Positions 1 through 5,320 of a DNA stretch of 5,320 nt are shown here, in pieces. The DNA is from Treponema sp. (GTDB lineage Bacteria > Spirochaetota > Spirochaetia > Treponematales > Treponemataceae), in the NCBI GenBank assembly GCA_017453705.1, contig JAFTEK010000388.1, positions 1 to 5,320 on the forward strand. Direction: 5' to 3'. The notes under the pieces are model-generated. The model was not told where the DNA came from, ran no database searches, and was given only the letters and a program-made list of their open reading frames with translations. The translations under genes were made by a program, and so were the position numbers. How positions within the stretch are numbered: position 1 is the stretch's first letter; every line of letters begins with the position of its first letter.

Positions 1-596
1 GGGGAGAGGTTCCCGGACGAAAGGGCTACCCAGGATATCTGTATTCCAATCTGGCGGAGCTTTATGAGAGGGCAGGCAAGATTCAGGGCAGCACCGGATC
101 CATCACCCAGATACCGATATTGACGATGCCCAATGATGACATAAGCCACCCGATACCTGATTTGACCGGCTACATTACTGAGGGGCAGATTGTTCTTGAC
201 CGCGAGATGAGTCAGAAGGGCTTGTACCCGCCTGTCGCAGGCCTTCCGTCCTTGAGCCGCCTTATGAAAGACGGAATTGGTAAGGGGATGACCCGCGAGG
301 ATCATTCTGCGGTCTCCAGCCAGCTTTTTGCCTGTTACAGCAAGGTCAAGACAATTCGTAATTTGGCGGCGATTATCGGAGAGGAGGAGCTTTCCGATTT
401 GGACAAGCTCTATCTTAAATTTGGTGACGAGATGGAGGCGAAATTCTTCAGCCAGGGGGAGTATGAGAACCGTTCGATAGCCGAGACCTTGGATTTGGGC
501 TGGAAGATACTTTCCATACTGCCGCGTGATGAGCTTTACAGGATAAGCGATGAGCTTGTTGAGAAATATATGCCCAAGGAGGCGGCAGCAGTTTAA
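1..596 (+). CDS. atpB: V-type ATP synthase/ATPase subunit B, C-terminal part (5' end outside window)
   Basis: The reading frame is open from the first full codon at position 3 to the TAA at 594-596, giving 197 visible residues. Subunit B is the non-catalytic nucleotide-binding subunit of the A3B3 head of rotary V/A-type ATPases, in the cytoplasm on the membrane-bound motor. The visible part carries strongly conserved B-subunit signatures: [13 protein letters not shown] (residues 2-14), [14 protein letters not shown] (about 33-46), [15 protein letters not shown] (about 49-63), [17 protein letters not shown] (about 82-98) and [17 protein letters not shown] (about 151-167). The C-terminal helical domain ends normally at [11 protein letters not shown]. 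Bacterial B subunits are usually 430-470 residues, so a little over half is missing upstream, including the N-terminal barrel and P-loop region. The internal ATG at 120 is not a start, because conserved residues precede it in frame. The stop overlaps the subunit D start by one base. Confidence 0.97.
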   Translation, partial: GEVPGRKGYPGYLYSNLAELYERAGKIQGSTGSITQIPILTMPNDDISHPIPDLTGYITEGQIVLDREMSQKGLYPPVAGLPSLSRLMKDGIGKGMTREDHSAVSSQLFACYSKVKTIRNLAAIIGEEELSDLDKLYLKFGDEMEAKFFSQGEYENRSIAETLDLGWKILSILPRDELYRISDELVEKYMPKEAAAV

Positions 597-1222
597 TGGC
601 AAATAAGCTGAATGTTGCGCCCACAAAGTCCAACCTCATCTCCATAAAGGAGCAGCTGGCGGTAAGCACCCAGGGCTATGACCTTTTGGAGCAGAAGCGA
701 GAGATTCTCGTAATGGAGCTGATGCGGATGTTGGAACAGGTCAAGCTCCTTGAGAAGTCCGTGGACAAGTGCATTGACAAGGCCTATCCTGCTCTTAAGA
801 GGATGCTGATGGCTGTCGGTGGGGATCGTGTGGAGCGCATTGCCCGGAGCGTGAAATACGACTTTACCCTTAACCAAAGGCCCGCTGTTATAGGGGGAAT
901 GAACTTTACGACGATAGACGTCACCCTTCCCAAGAAGGAGCTTTTCTATTCTTTCCTGGGGACTTTCCCTGACAATGACGAGGTTATGTCGGATTTCTTT
1001 GAGCTTTTGACTTTGCTGACCAGGCTTGCCAGTATAAGGACTATCGTATGGCGGCTTGCGATGGAGGTGAAAAAGACGCAGCGGCGTGTCAATGCCTTGG
1101 ATAAGATGGTGATACCTCAGAACCGGGAGACCGTTAAGTATATTGAGGATGTCCTGGAGGAGAGGGAGCGGGATAATGTGTTTGTTCTTAAAGCATTGAA
1201 GGGGAGGCGGGAGAGTTCATGA
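596..1222 (+). CDS. atpD: V-type ATP synthase/ATPase subunit D (central rotor stalk)
   Basis: This 208-residue protein is the central-shaft subunit D (functional counterpart of F-type gamma), which rotates inside the A3B3 head and links catalysis to the membrane ring. The N-terminal helix begins with the family pattern NKLNVAPTKSNLISIKEQL and runs on as a long helical segment to about residue 75. A middle segment (about 80-140) forms the globular part. A second long helix (about 140-208) ends in EERERDNVFVLKALKGRR, matching the usual charged EREREDxFxLKxxK ending. Length fits the family (about 200-220). The start ATG forms TAATG with the subunit B stop. An AAGGAGG at 576-582 inside subunit B lies 13 nt upstream, a long spacing, so translation is probably mainly coupled to subunit B. 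No membrane segment or signal peptide is seen. Product is secure; the letter symbol varies between annotation schemes (atpD/ntpD). Confidence 0.96.
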   Translation: MANKLNVAPTKSNLISIKEQLAVSTQGYDLLEQKREILVMELMRMLEQVKLLEKSVDKCIDKAYPALKRMLMAVGGDRVERIARSVKYDFTLNQRPAVIGGMNFTTIDVTLPKKELFYSFLGTFPDNDEVMSDFFELLTLLTRLASIRTIVWRLAMEVKKTQRRVNALDKMVIPQNRETVKYIEDVLEERERDNVFVLKALKGRRESS

Positions 1223-1716
1223 TAAAATCACTTTTTCAGAAGGTTGTCGTCGCATACAACGGCTCCAAATCCTCGCTCCATGCGGTCATGTACGCGATTC
1301 TAATGGCCAAGTGCTACAAATGCAGGGTAAAGGTCGTGTATGTCGTTGACGTCGCCACTATAAGGCAATTGATGCTGACGAATTTTCTTGTTGAAGACGA
1401 GGGTAAGTCTTTTTCTGGAAGTCTGGAGGCGGACGGTAACAGGAATCTTGATTTTGCGGCAGGACTGGCAAAATCCAAGGGAATCAAGCTTGAGACTGAG
1501 CTTAGGAAAGGTGCCATTTGGTCGGAGATAATCGCGGCTGCGGATGAATTCAAGGCTGACCTGATACTTCTGGGAGGGGCGGATGCCACTGCCCAGTTTT
1601 CCACAATTAAGCATGATGTCGTTGGAATACAAGACGGTGAGATAATCGGAAGCGCGCACTGTTCGGTCATGGTGGTTCGTCAGCCCTATGTTGAGCAGCT
1701 TTTTAGGATAGGTTAG
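1219..1716 (+). CDS. Divergent universal stress protein (UspA-like) at the end of the V-ATPase operon
   Basis: This 165-residue cytoplasmic protein has the UspA alpha/beta fold pattern. It has a first strand and loop KVVVAYNGSKSS (residues 8-19), an AxxYAxxxAK helix (22-31), strand VKVVYVVD (37-44), a helix with FAAGLAKSKGI (79-89), the strand KADLILLGG (112-120) and a final strand CSVMVVRQ (148-155). Ordinary ATP-binding Usps have VDGS in the first loop and G-x2-G-x9-G-(S/T) near the C terminus. Here the aspartate is Asn14 and the glycine motif is not recognisable (Gly119-Gly120 followed by ADATAQ, then GIQDGEIIGS at 136-145), so ATP binding is doubtful. A loop of about 30 residues (45-75) sits after strand 2. 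The start overlaps the subunit D stop in ATGA, with GGGAG at 1209-1213 as ribosome binding site. The context suggests an accessory or regulatory protein of the ATPase, but that is inference. Confidence 0.85.
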   Translation: MIKSLFQKVVVAYNGSKSSLHAVMYAILMAKCYKCRVKVVYVVDVATIRQLMLTNFLVEDEGKSFSGSLEADGNRNLDFAAGLAKSKGIKLETELRKGAIWSEIIAAADEFKADLILLGGADATAQFSTIKHDVVGIQDGEIIGSAHCSVMVVRQPYVEQLFRIG

Positions 1717-1742
1717 CAAAGTTTTAAGTTTCCTTTTATAAT
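1713..1742 (+). promoter_or_regulatory. Possible sigma-70-type promoter (upstream) for the response regulator-dapL pair
   Basis: A -35-like TTAGCA (1713-1718, 4 of 6 to TTGACA) is followed after 18 bp by a perfect -10 TATAAT (1737-1742). Transcription would start near 1749 and give a leader of about 54 nt. It overlaps the end of the preceding gene. The region is AT-rich, so chance matches are likely; no transcript evidence is available. Confidence 0.3.
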
Positions 1743-1801
1743 CTTTTGTAATATCGTGTTTTTTCATAGGACAAAGCAACTTTTTTGTTTTATTATAAAA
1801 G
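1733..1801. repeat. 10-bp inverted repeat flanking the promoter region of the response regulator
   Basis: CTTTTATAAT (1733-1742) and ATTATAAAAG (1792-1801) are perfect reverse complements separated by 49 nt. The right arm covers most of the putative -10 and ends one base before the ATG at 1803. It could be a paired operator or a weak RNA pairing in read-through transcripts, or a coincidence in AT-rich DNA. Confidence 0.4.
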
Positions 1802-1803
1802 CA
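1768..1803 (+). promoter_or_regulatory. Possible promoter giving a leaderless response-regulator mRNA
   Basis: A -35-like AGGACA (1768-1773, 4 of 6 to TTGACA), a 17-bp spacer and a -10 TATTAT (1791-1796, 5 of 6 to TATAAT) are placed so that +1 falls exactly on the A of the ATG at 1803. No Shine-Dalgarno sequence precedes that ATG, which fits a leaderless message. An overlapping TATAAA at 1794-1799 is an alternative -10 with poorer spacing. Confidence 0.4.
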
Positions 1804-2480
1804 TGAGATTACTGCTTGTAGAAGAAGACGTTCGCCTCTCCCAGTCCTTGGTGGAGCTTTTTCAACGTGGTCATTATGGGGTTGATGCCGTCTATACAGC
1901 TGAAGATGCCTTGAAGTACATTCAAAGCGGGATATACGACGGGATTGTTCTGGATTCGGCTCTTGCGGGTAAAGACTCAATCGCAATGCTCAAGGGGCTG
2001 CGGGAGAAGGGGTTTAGTTTGCCTGTTGTGGTCTTGTCTGATAAGGGGGACAAGGAGTCCACCATAAAGGGTCTTGATTATGGCGCGGATGACTACATTG
2101 TTAAGCCTTTTGACCCTGATATTCTGCTCGCACGTGTCGGTGCGGCAACCAGGAGAAAGGGGGAATTTAAGCGCAACACCATCACCTTCGGGGATTTGAT
2201 TCTTGACAAGGATAACTGCGAGCTTAGGAAGGTCAAGGGGGGAGCCGCCAAGCTTTCATTGAAGGAGCTTCAGATAATCGAATTCCTTTTTGACAGTCCC
2301 CATAGGGTCATAAAGAAGGAGACCATAATCGAGAAAATCTGGGGCAGCGATAGCAGCGCGGAGTATAACAATGTCGAGGTCTACATATCCTTCATAAGGA
2401 AGAAGATGGAAGACCTTAAGGTAAAAACCCGAATAAGGACTGCGCGAGGAATAGGATACTCATTGGAGGATAAGGAATAA
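1803..2480 (+). CDS. OmpR/PhoB-family DNA-binding response regulator
   Basis: From the ATG at 1803 the protein has 225 residues and starts MRLLLVEED, the normal beginning of a receiver domain. An in-frame TTG at 1785 would add six residues but lies within the putative promoter, so it is not preferred. The receiver domain (1 to about 118) has acidic residues E8/D9, phospho-acceptor D51 (GIVLDSAL), S79 at the switch Ser/Thr position, GADDYIVKPF with K101, and the usual length. The loop after D51 is unusual: SALAGKDS in place of the common xMLPGxDG, lacking both Pro and Gly. The C-terminal winged-helix domain (about 125-225) matches Trans_reg_C, with KLSLKELQIIEFL, a VIKKETIIEKIWG segment, the YNNVEVYISFIRKKM recognition region and IRTARGIGYSLE. 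It presumably binds DNA as a dimer when phosphorylated. No sensor kinase is adjacent. The stop TAA overlaps the dapL ATG by one base, so the two are one operon. Its targets are unknown. Confidence 0.93.
   Translation: MRLLLVEEDVRLSQSLVELFQRGHYGVDAVYTAEDALKYIQSGIYDGIVLDSALAGKDSIAMLKGLREKGFSLPVVVLSDKGDKESTIKGLDYGADDYIVKPFDPDILLARVGAATRRKGEFKRNTITFGDLILDKDNCELRKVKGGAAKLSLKELQIIEFLFDSPHRVIKKETIIEKIWGSDSSAEYNNVEVYISFIRKKMEDLKVKTRIRTARGIGYSLEDKE
2465..2470 (+). promoter_or_regulatory. Ribosome binding site deciding the dapL start
   Basis: GGAGGA lies within the last codons of the response regulator, 9 nt before the ATG at 2480. It supports that start over the in-frame ATG at 2495 (residue 6), which has only AAGGA two bases upstream. 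An additional AAGGA (2472-2476) is too close to be the main site for 2480. Confidence 0.6.
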
Positions 2481-3706
2481 TGGTTTCAAGGAATATGGGC
2501 TTTGCTAACTTGACGGCTGGCTATCTTTTCCCGGAGGTAGCTAAGAGAAGGAGAATTTATCAGGAGCAGCACCCTGATGCAAAGATAATCAGCCTTGGGA
2601 TAGGCAACACTACGGAGCCGCTGCCCCCACATATCGCCAAGGCGATGTCGGACTATGCCGCCGCCCTAGGCACTGAGGCGGGATATTCAGGCTATGGGGA
2701 CGAGCAGGGGCTTACATCATTGCGTGAGAGGATAGCCGCTGTCCTGTATCCAGGCATGGCTTCGGCGGATGAGGTATTCATCTCCGATGGGGCAAAGTGC
2801 GATATAGCCCGGATACAGACCTTGTTCGGCTCTGATGTAGAGCTTGCGGTTCAAGATCCCGCCTATCCGGTGTATGTTGACGGCAGTGTCATAGTTGGAG
2901 CTGTTGGAAAAGATGACGGAAACGGAGGGCGCGCAGGCGTGACATACCTGCCTTGTACTGCGGAGAACGGTTTCTTCCCCGACCTCTCCAAAATCAAGGA
3001 GAATTCTCTCATATATTTTTGCTCTCCTAATAATCCGACAGGTGTTGCAAGCAGCAGGGATCAGCTCAATGCGCTGGTGGACTGTGCATTGAAAAAGGGC
3101 TGTATCATTATATTTGATGCCGCATATTACGCCTTTATACGCGATCCCGCCTTGCCAAAGACGATCTTTGAGATAGATGGAGCGAGAAAATGTGCCATAG
3201 AGATAAATTCATTTTCAAAGTTGGCAGGTTTTACAGGCGTTCGCCTAGGCTGGTCAGTTGTGCCTTCCGAGCTTAAGTTTGCGGACGGAAGCAGTGTTAG
3301 GCAGGACTGGAACCGCGTGATGACGACCCTTTTCAACGGTGCGAGCAACATAGCCCAGAGGGGAGGGCTTGCTACTCTTGATGAGGAGGGGATAAAGGAA
3401 ACCAAAGCTTTGGTGGATTACTACCTGGGGAACGCTGCGTTGATGAAGAAAGCCTTGTCAGGTTCGAATTTCGCGTCTGCAGGGGTCAAGGTCTACTATA
3501 CGGGAGATAGTCCTTATCTCTGGGTTTTCTTCCCTGGTTGCAAGAGCTGGAATATCTTTGATAGGATTCTGGAAGAGTGTAATATCGTCACTACGCCGGG
3601 AAGCGGCTTTGGCCCTGCGGGAGAAGGATATCTGCGCTTTTCAAGCTTTGGCCACCGCAAGGATGTGGAGGAGGCCTGCCGTCGCTTGGCCGACCTGAGA
3701 TTTTAG
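2480..3706 (+). CDS. dapL: LL-diaminopimelate aminotransferase, PLP-dependent
   Basis: This 408-residue cytoplasmic class I/II aminotransferase matches the DapL family (usual length about 400-415). DapL converts tetrahydrodipicolinate and glutamate directly into LL-2,6-diaminopimelate and 2-oxoglutarate, bypassing the acylated DapC/DapE route to lysine and meso-DAP. DapL-type features in order are NLTAGYLFPEVAKR (10-23), LGIGNTTEPLP (39-49), GYSGYGDEQGLTSLRE (68-83), VFISDGAKCDIARIQ (99-113), QDPAYPVYVD (125-134), PCTAENGFFPD (158-168), SPNNPTG (182-188), DAAY (213-216) and SFSKLAGFTGVRLGW (244-258). Lys247 should be the Schiff-base lysine and Arg255 the phosphate ligand; Arg386 in EGYLRFSSFG should bind substrate carboxylate. 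The common GDTTEP is GNTTEP here (Asn43). The SDGAKCD and ENGFFP motifs separate it from aspartate aminotransferases. It overlaps the response regulator by one base and ends in TAG inside a hairpin. Confidence 0.93.
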   Translation: MVSRNMGFANLTAGYLFPEVAKRRRIYQEQHPDAKIISLGIGNTTEPLPPHIAKAMSDYAAALGTEAGYSGYGDEQGLTSLRERIAAVLYPGMASADEVFISDGAKCDIARIQTLFGSDVELAVQDPAYPVYVDGSVIVGAVGKDDGNGGRAGVTYLPCTAENGFFPDLSKIKENSLIYFCSPNNPTGVASSRDQLNALVDCALKKGCIIIFDAAYYAFIRDPALPKTIFEIDGARKCAIEINSFSKLAGFTGVRLGWSVVPSELKFADGSSVRQDWNRVMTTLFNGASNIAQRGGLATLDEEGIKETKALVDYYLGNAALMKKALSGSNFASAGVKVYYTGDSPYLWVFFPGCKSWNIFDRILEECNIVTTPGSGFGPAGEGYLRFSSFGHRKDVEEACRRLADLRF

Positions 3707-3747
3707 GTAACGCTGATTAATATAGGAGACATTAATCAGCGTTACCT
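3705..3747. repeat. Perfect 17-bp-stem hairpin beginning in the dapL stop codon
   Basis: AGGTAACGCTGATTAAT (3705-3721) and ATTAATCAGCGTTACCT (3731-3747) are exact reverse complements around a 9-nt loop, ATAGGAGAC. The first two stem bases are the AG of the dapL TAG stop. No T-run follows on the + strand (GTCAAAGTTCC), so it is not a classical intrinsic terminator, although it may still set or protect the mRNA 3' end. Its arms resemble those of the hairpin at 3801-3844. Confidence 0.9.
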
Positions 3748-3749
3748 GT

Positions 3750-3790
3750 CAAAGTTCCGTAACACAATCACAATGGGTTATTAAACTTTG
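3750..3790. repeat. Imperfect central palindrome between the two stop-codon hairpins
   Basis: CAAAGTT (3750-3756) pairs with AACTTTG (3784-3790). After a 3x3 internal loop (CCG/TTA), TAAC (3760-3763) pairs with GTTA (3777-3780); then, past an A/G mismatch, CA (3765-3766) pairs with TG (3774-3775), leaving a 7-nt loop. That is 13 paired positions of 17 per arm. The stem is weak, but it continues the palindromic organisation of the whole intergenic region. Confidence 0.5.
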
Positions 3791-3800
3791 CGAATTTCGG

Positions 3801-3844
3801 AGTTAACACTGAATCATCCGCATTCGGATTATTCAGTGTTAACT
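3801..3844. repeat. Long hairpin beginning in the stop codon of the minus-strand gene
   Basis: AGTTAACACTGAAT (3801-3814) is the exact reverse complement of ATTCAGTGTTAACT (3831-3844). After one C/T mismatch, ATCCG (3816-3820) pairs with CGGAT (3825-3829) around the 4-nt loop CATT. Read on the minus strand, its first two bases are the AG of that gene's TAG stop, the same placement as the hairpin at the end of dapL. No U-tract follows in the minus direction. It likely acts at the 3' end of the minus-strand transcript. Confidence 0.9.
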
Positions 3845-5320
3845 AGAATTTTACATTGAATCCGACTTTGATGCTGACGCTGCTGGGCCAGTTGTTCGTC
3901 TTTTCAAATATGTGGGAAGACACTGTTACGGCAGCGAAAGCTTCTCCTCCGTGGATGGGAACTTTTGCGTAAGGAGTGATGAAGGCTGTTTTGTTCCAGT
4001 AGTGCTTGTTGTTCAAGTCCTTTCTCTGTTCTGATTTTGAGTCTCGGTATAATTCCATCAGGGTCTGTCCCCCTGTGGATAATGTCAGGTGTGTTCCAAC
4101 TGTCATGTTCATATCGCCAAGCTTCAAGCTGTCTGTACAGGCGTGCAGGTCTATTCCACAGGGGTTTACCCGATTTCTCACGTAGGGATTCACATAGTCG
4201 TCATCCTTGCGTAAGCCTCCGCCGTTGTAGTTGTTCAGATAGAACATCTTCCTGGCTTGTGAGCAGGGGATGTTGAAAGCCGTGAGAGAGAAGCTTGCAT
4301 TGCGCAGCTGTATCCGCGGCTCCAGAAGGAAGTGGAAGTTTTCCGCCGCGTTGTTCCAGTTCAGGGAGTGCTTGACCTCTTGTTCGCCATCATCGGAGTC
4401 TTTCCATCTCCTTGGGGTTTTTATGTGAGCTGGATCGAGCAGCAGGTCTGAGAAGCCTGTTTGAAGAAGGACGTTGAAAGCGGATGTCTGTTTACCGGCC
4501 AGTATGCTCATTCCGGCTTTTAGCGACAGGTATTCCATGTTTACAAAGCCGCTGCCCAGGCTGTCCTCTATGCTGTCATCAGGTAGGGCTATTCCTGCCC
4601 GGAAGTCGAATGTAAGGTACTCAAAGGCTCCGGCAACGCGGAAATCTGCGTTGAAGGCTCCCTGCCTCTTTTTTTTGCTGTATATGTTGTCGCGAATATC
4701 GTTCTTCCAGCTCCGGTAAATTCTGTCGCTATTGTCCCTTCTGTCCTTATATAGGTATATTCCGGCTGCAATCGGGGCAGATGGGCGCAGCACGTAAGAA
4801 AGGCCGCCTCCGTAGCTTTCGTTTATGGACGCTCCATTTAGGCTTGTGAAACTGGATGTCAGGTCGCTTTTTATAGGGGCTATCCCAAACTGTCTTTGAA
4901 GGAATGTGTCTGAGCCTATAGGCTCGTATTCACCATAAAACAGGGACAAGTAGTGGCTTGCAGAAGAGCTTTGCAGTTTAAGGACTGATGACAGTTCTTG
5001 GATTCTAAAGATGGAGTTAAAGCTTCTGGGAGAGTCAAAGGGGCTTGCCCCAAGTATGTCTCCGCTGTCAACGCTGAATTCTCCCCTTAGGATTAGGTAG
5101 TTTTTAAACAGCATCAGGCCTCCGAAATAACCTTGTGAGAACAGGGCTGGATTCCGGAAAGTCTCTTCGAGTTGTTCTGCGAAGCTGTCTTCTTCTTTGT
5201 TTGGTTTGCTGTAGGAATTAGGCATGACGGTGAGGTTTCCAAGGACTCCTGCATAGCCGGTAAGATAAGGTGAGTCCAGGGCTAGAAGACTGGTAAGACC
5301 TGCAAGAAGCAGCGCAACAA
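3843..5320 (-). CDS. Putative outer-membrane beta-barrel protein, unknown family (5' end outside window)
   Basis: The minus-strand frame is open from the window edge to the TAG at 3845-3843, with 491 visible residues. The first visible ATG (5225-5223) is not the start. The frame continues upstream into VALLLAGLTSLLALDSPYLT, a hydrophobic signal-peptide core with a plausible cleavage site after SLLA, so the true start lies past position 5320. The mature protein has many alternating polar/hydrophobic stretches rich in aromatic and Gly residues, such as YFGGLMLFKNYLILRGEF, HYLSLFYGEYE, YLTFDFRAGIAL, MEYLSLKAGMSILAG, FHFLLEPRIQLRNASFSLTAF and MNMTVGTHLTLST. It ends SVSIKVGFNVKF, with a terminal Phe typical of the outer-membrane assembly signal. 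Charged segments between them (for example KTPRRWKDSDDGEQEVKH) look like loops. It has no lipobox in view. I do not recognise a family. It converges with dapL, and its stop codon lies in a hairpin. Confidence 0.75.
   Translation of the reverse strand, partial: VALLLAGLTSLLALDSPYLTGYAGVLGNLTVMPNSYSKPNKEEDSFAEQLEETFRNPALFSQGYFGGLMLFKNYLILRGEFSVDSGDILGASPFDSPRSFNSIFRIQELSSVLKLQSSSASHYLSLFYGEYEPIGSDTFLQRQFGIAPIKSDLTSSFTSLNGASINESYGGGLSYVLRPSAPIAAGIYLYKDRRDNSDRIYRSWKNDIRDNIYSKKKRQGAFNADFRVAGAFEYLTFDFRAGIALPDDSIEDSLGSGFVNMEYLSLKAGMSILAGKQTSAFNVLLQTGFSDLLLDPAHIKTPRRWKDSDDGEQEVKHSLNWNNAAENFHFLLEPRIQLRNASFSLTAFNIPCSQARKMFYLNNYNGGGLRKDDDYVNPYVRNRVNPCGIDLHACTDSLKLGDMNMTVGTHLTLSTGGQTLMELYRDSKSEQRKDLNNKHYWNKTAFITPYAKVPIHGGEAFAAVTVSSHIFEKTNNWPSSVSIKVGFNVKF

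Noticed and set aside
120..596. ATG at 120 as the start of a short protein
   Set aside because: Highly conserved subunit B residues ([21 protein letters not shown]) precede it in the same open frame, so it is internal to a truncated-by-window gene.
1785..1802. TTG at 1785 as the response-regulator start
   Set aside because: The extra residues FYYKS do not fit the family N terminus, no well-spaced ribosome binding site precedes it, and it overlaps the probable -10 region.
1717..1802. Intrinsic terminator after the Usp-like gene
   Set aside because: There are T-runs (for example at 1759-1764 and 1781-1786) but no GC-rich stem directly before them, so read-through into the response regulator is possible.
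1300..1986. Minus-strand ORF of 228 codons antisense to the Usp-like gene and the start of the response regulator
   Set aside because: It spans two well-supported + strand genes and the AT-rich gap between them, has low-complexity basic composition and no recognisable domain; it is a shadow frame.
4037..4276. Plus-strand ORFs inside the beta-barrel gene (4037-4276 and 4474-4719)
   Set aside because: They lie antisense within a long, compositionally consistent minus-strand gene and show no domain or ribosome binding site that stands out.
5223..5225. ATG as the start of the minus-strand protein
   Set aside because: The frame continues open to the window edge and encodes a signal-peptide-like hydrophobic stretch, so the real start is outside.

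Overview
The window looks like chromosomal DNA from a spirochaete, most likely a Treponema or close relative. This rests on the bacterial/archaeal-type (V/A-type) ATPase genes, an LL-diaminopimelate aminotransferase, and a signal-peptide-bearing outer-membrane beta-barrel protein ending in phenylalanine. The assignment is inferred from gene content and protein resemblance; no rRNA or other taxonomic marker is present.

Positions 1-1716 (+ strand) are the tail of a V-type ATPase operon. It holds the C-terminal 197 codons of subunit B, complete subunit D, and a divergent universal-stress (UspA-like) protein. Junctions are overlapped by 1 nt (TAATG) and 4 nt (ATGA), so the three are very probably co-transcribed and translationally coupled. 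Membrane subunits I and K do not follow D here.

Positions 1717-1802 are a short AT-rich gap with two promoter-like sequences. The downstream one is placed so that transcription would begin at the A of the response-regulator ATG, implying a leaderless mRNA. An OmpR/PhoB-type response regulator (1803-2480) follows, and its stop overlaps by 1 nt the start of dapL (2480-3706), which makes LL-diaminopimelate for lysine (and possibly cell-wall) synthesis. No histidine kinase is visible.

Positions 3705-3844 separate two convergent genes and are almost entirely palindromic: a perfect 17-bp-stem hairpin starting in the dapL stop codon, an imperfect central palindrome, and a 14+5-bp hairpin starting in the stop codon of the opposing gene. 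The two outer hairpins are related in sequence (14 of 17 positions per arm), and all three differences are compensated on the other arm. This shared, structure-conserving repeat, hugging both stop codons and lacking U-tracts, is the most unusual item in the window.

Positions 3843-5320 (- strand) carry an outer-membrane beta-barrel-like protein of unknown family whose 5' end lies beyond the window. Its reading frame stays open past the first visible ATG into a hydrophobic signal-peptide-like segment. There is no gene-free stretch longer than 300 bases, and I saw no tRNA, rRNA, CRISPR array or transposase gene.
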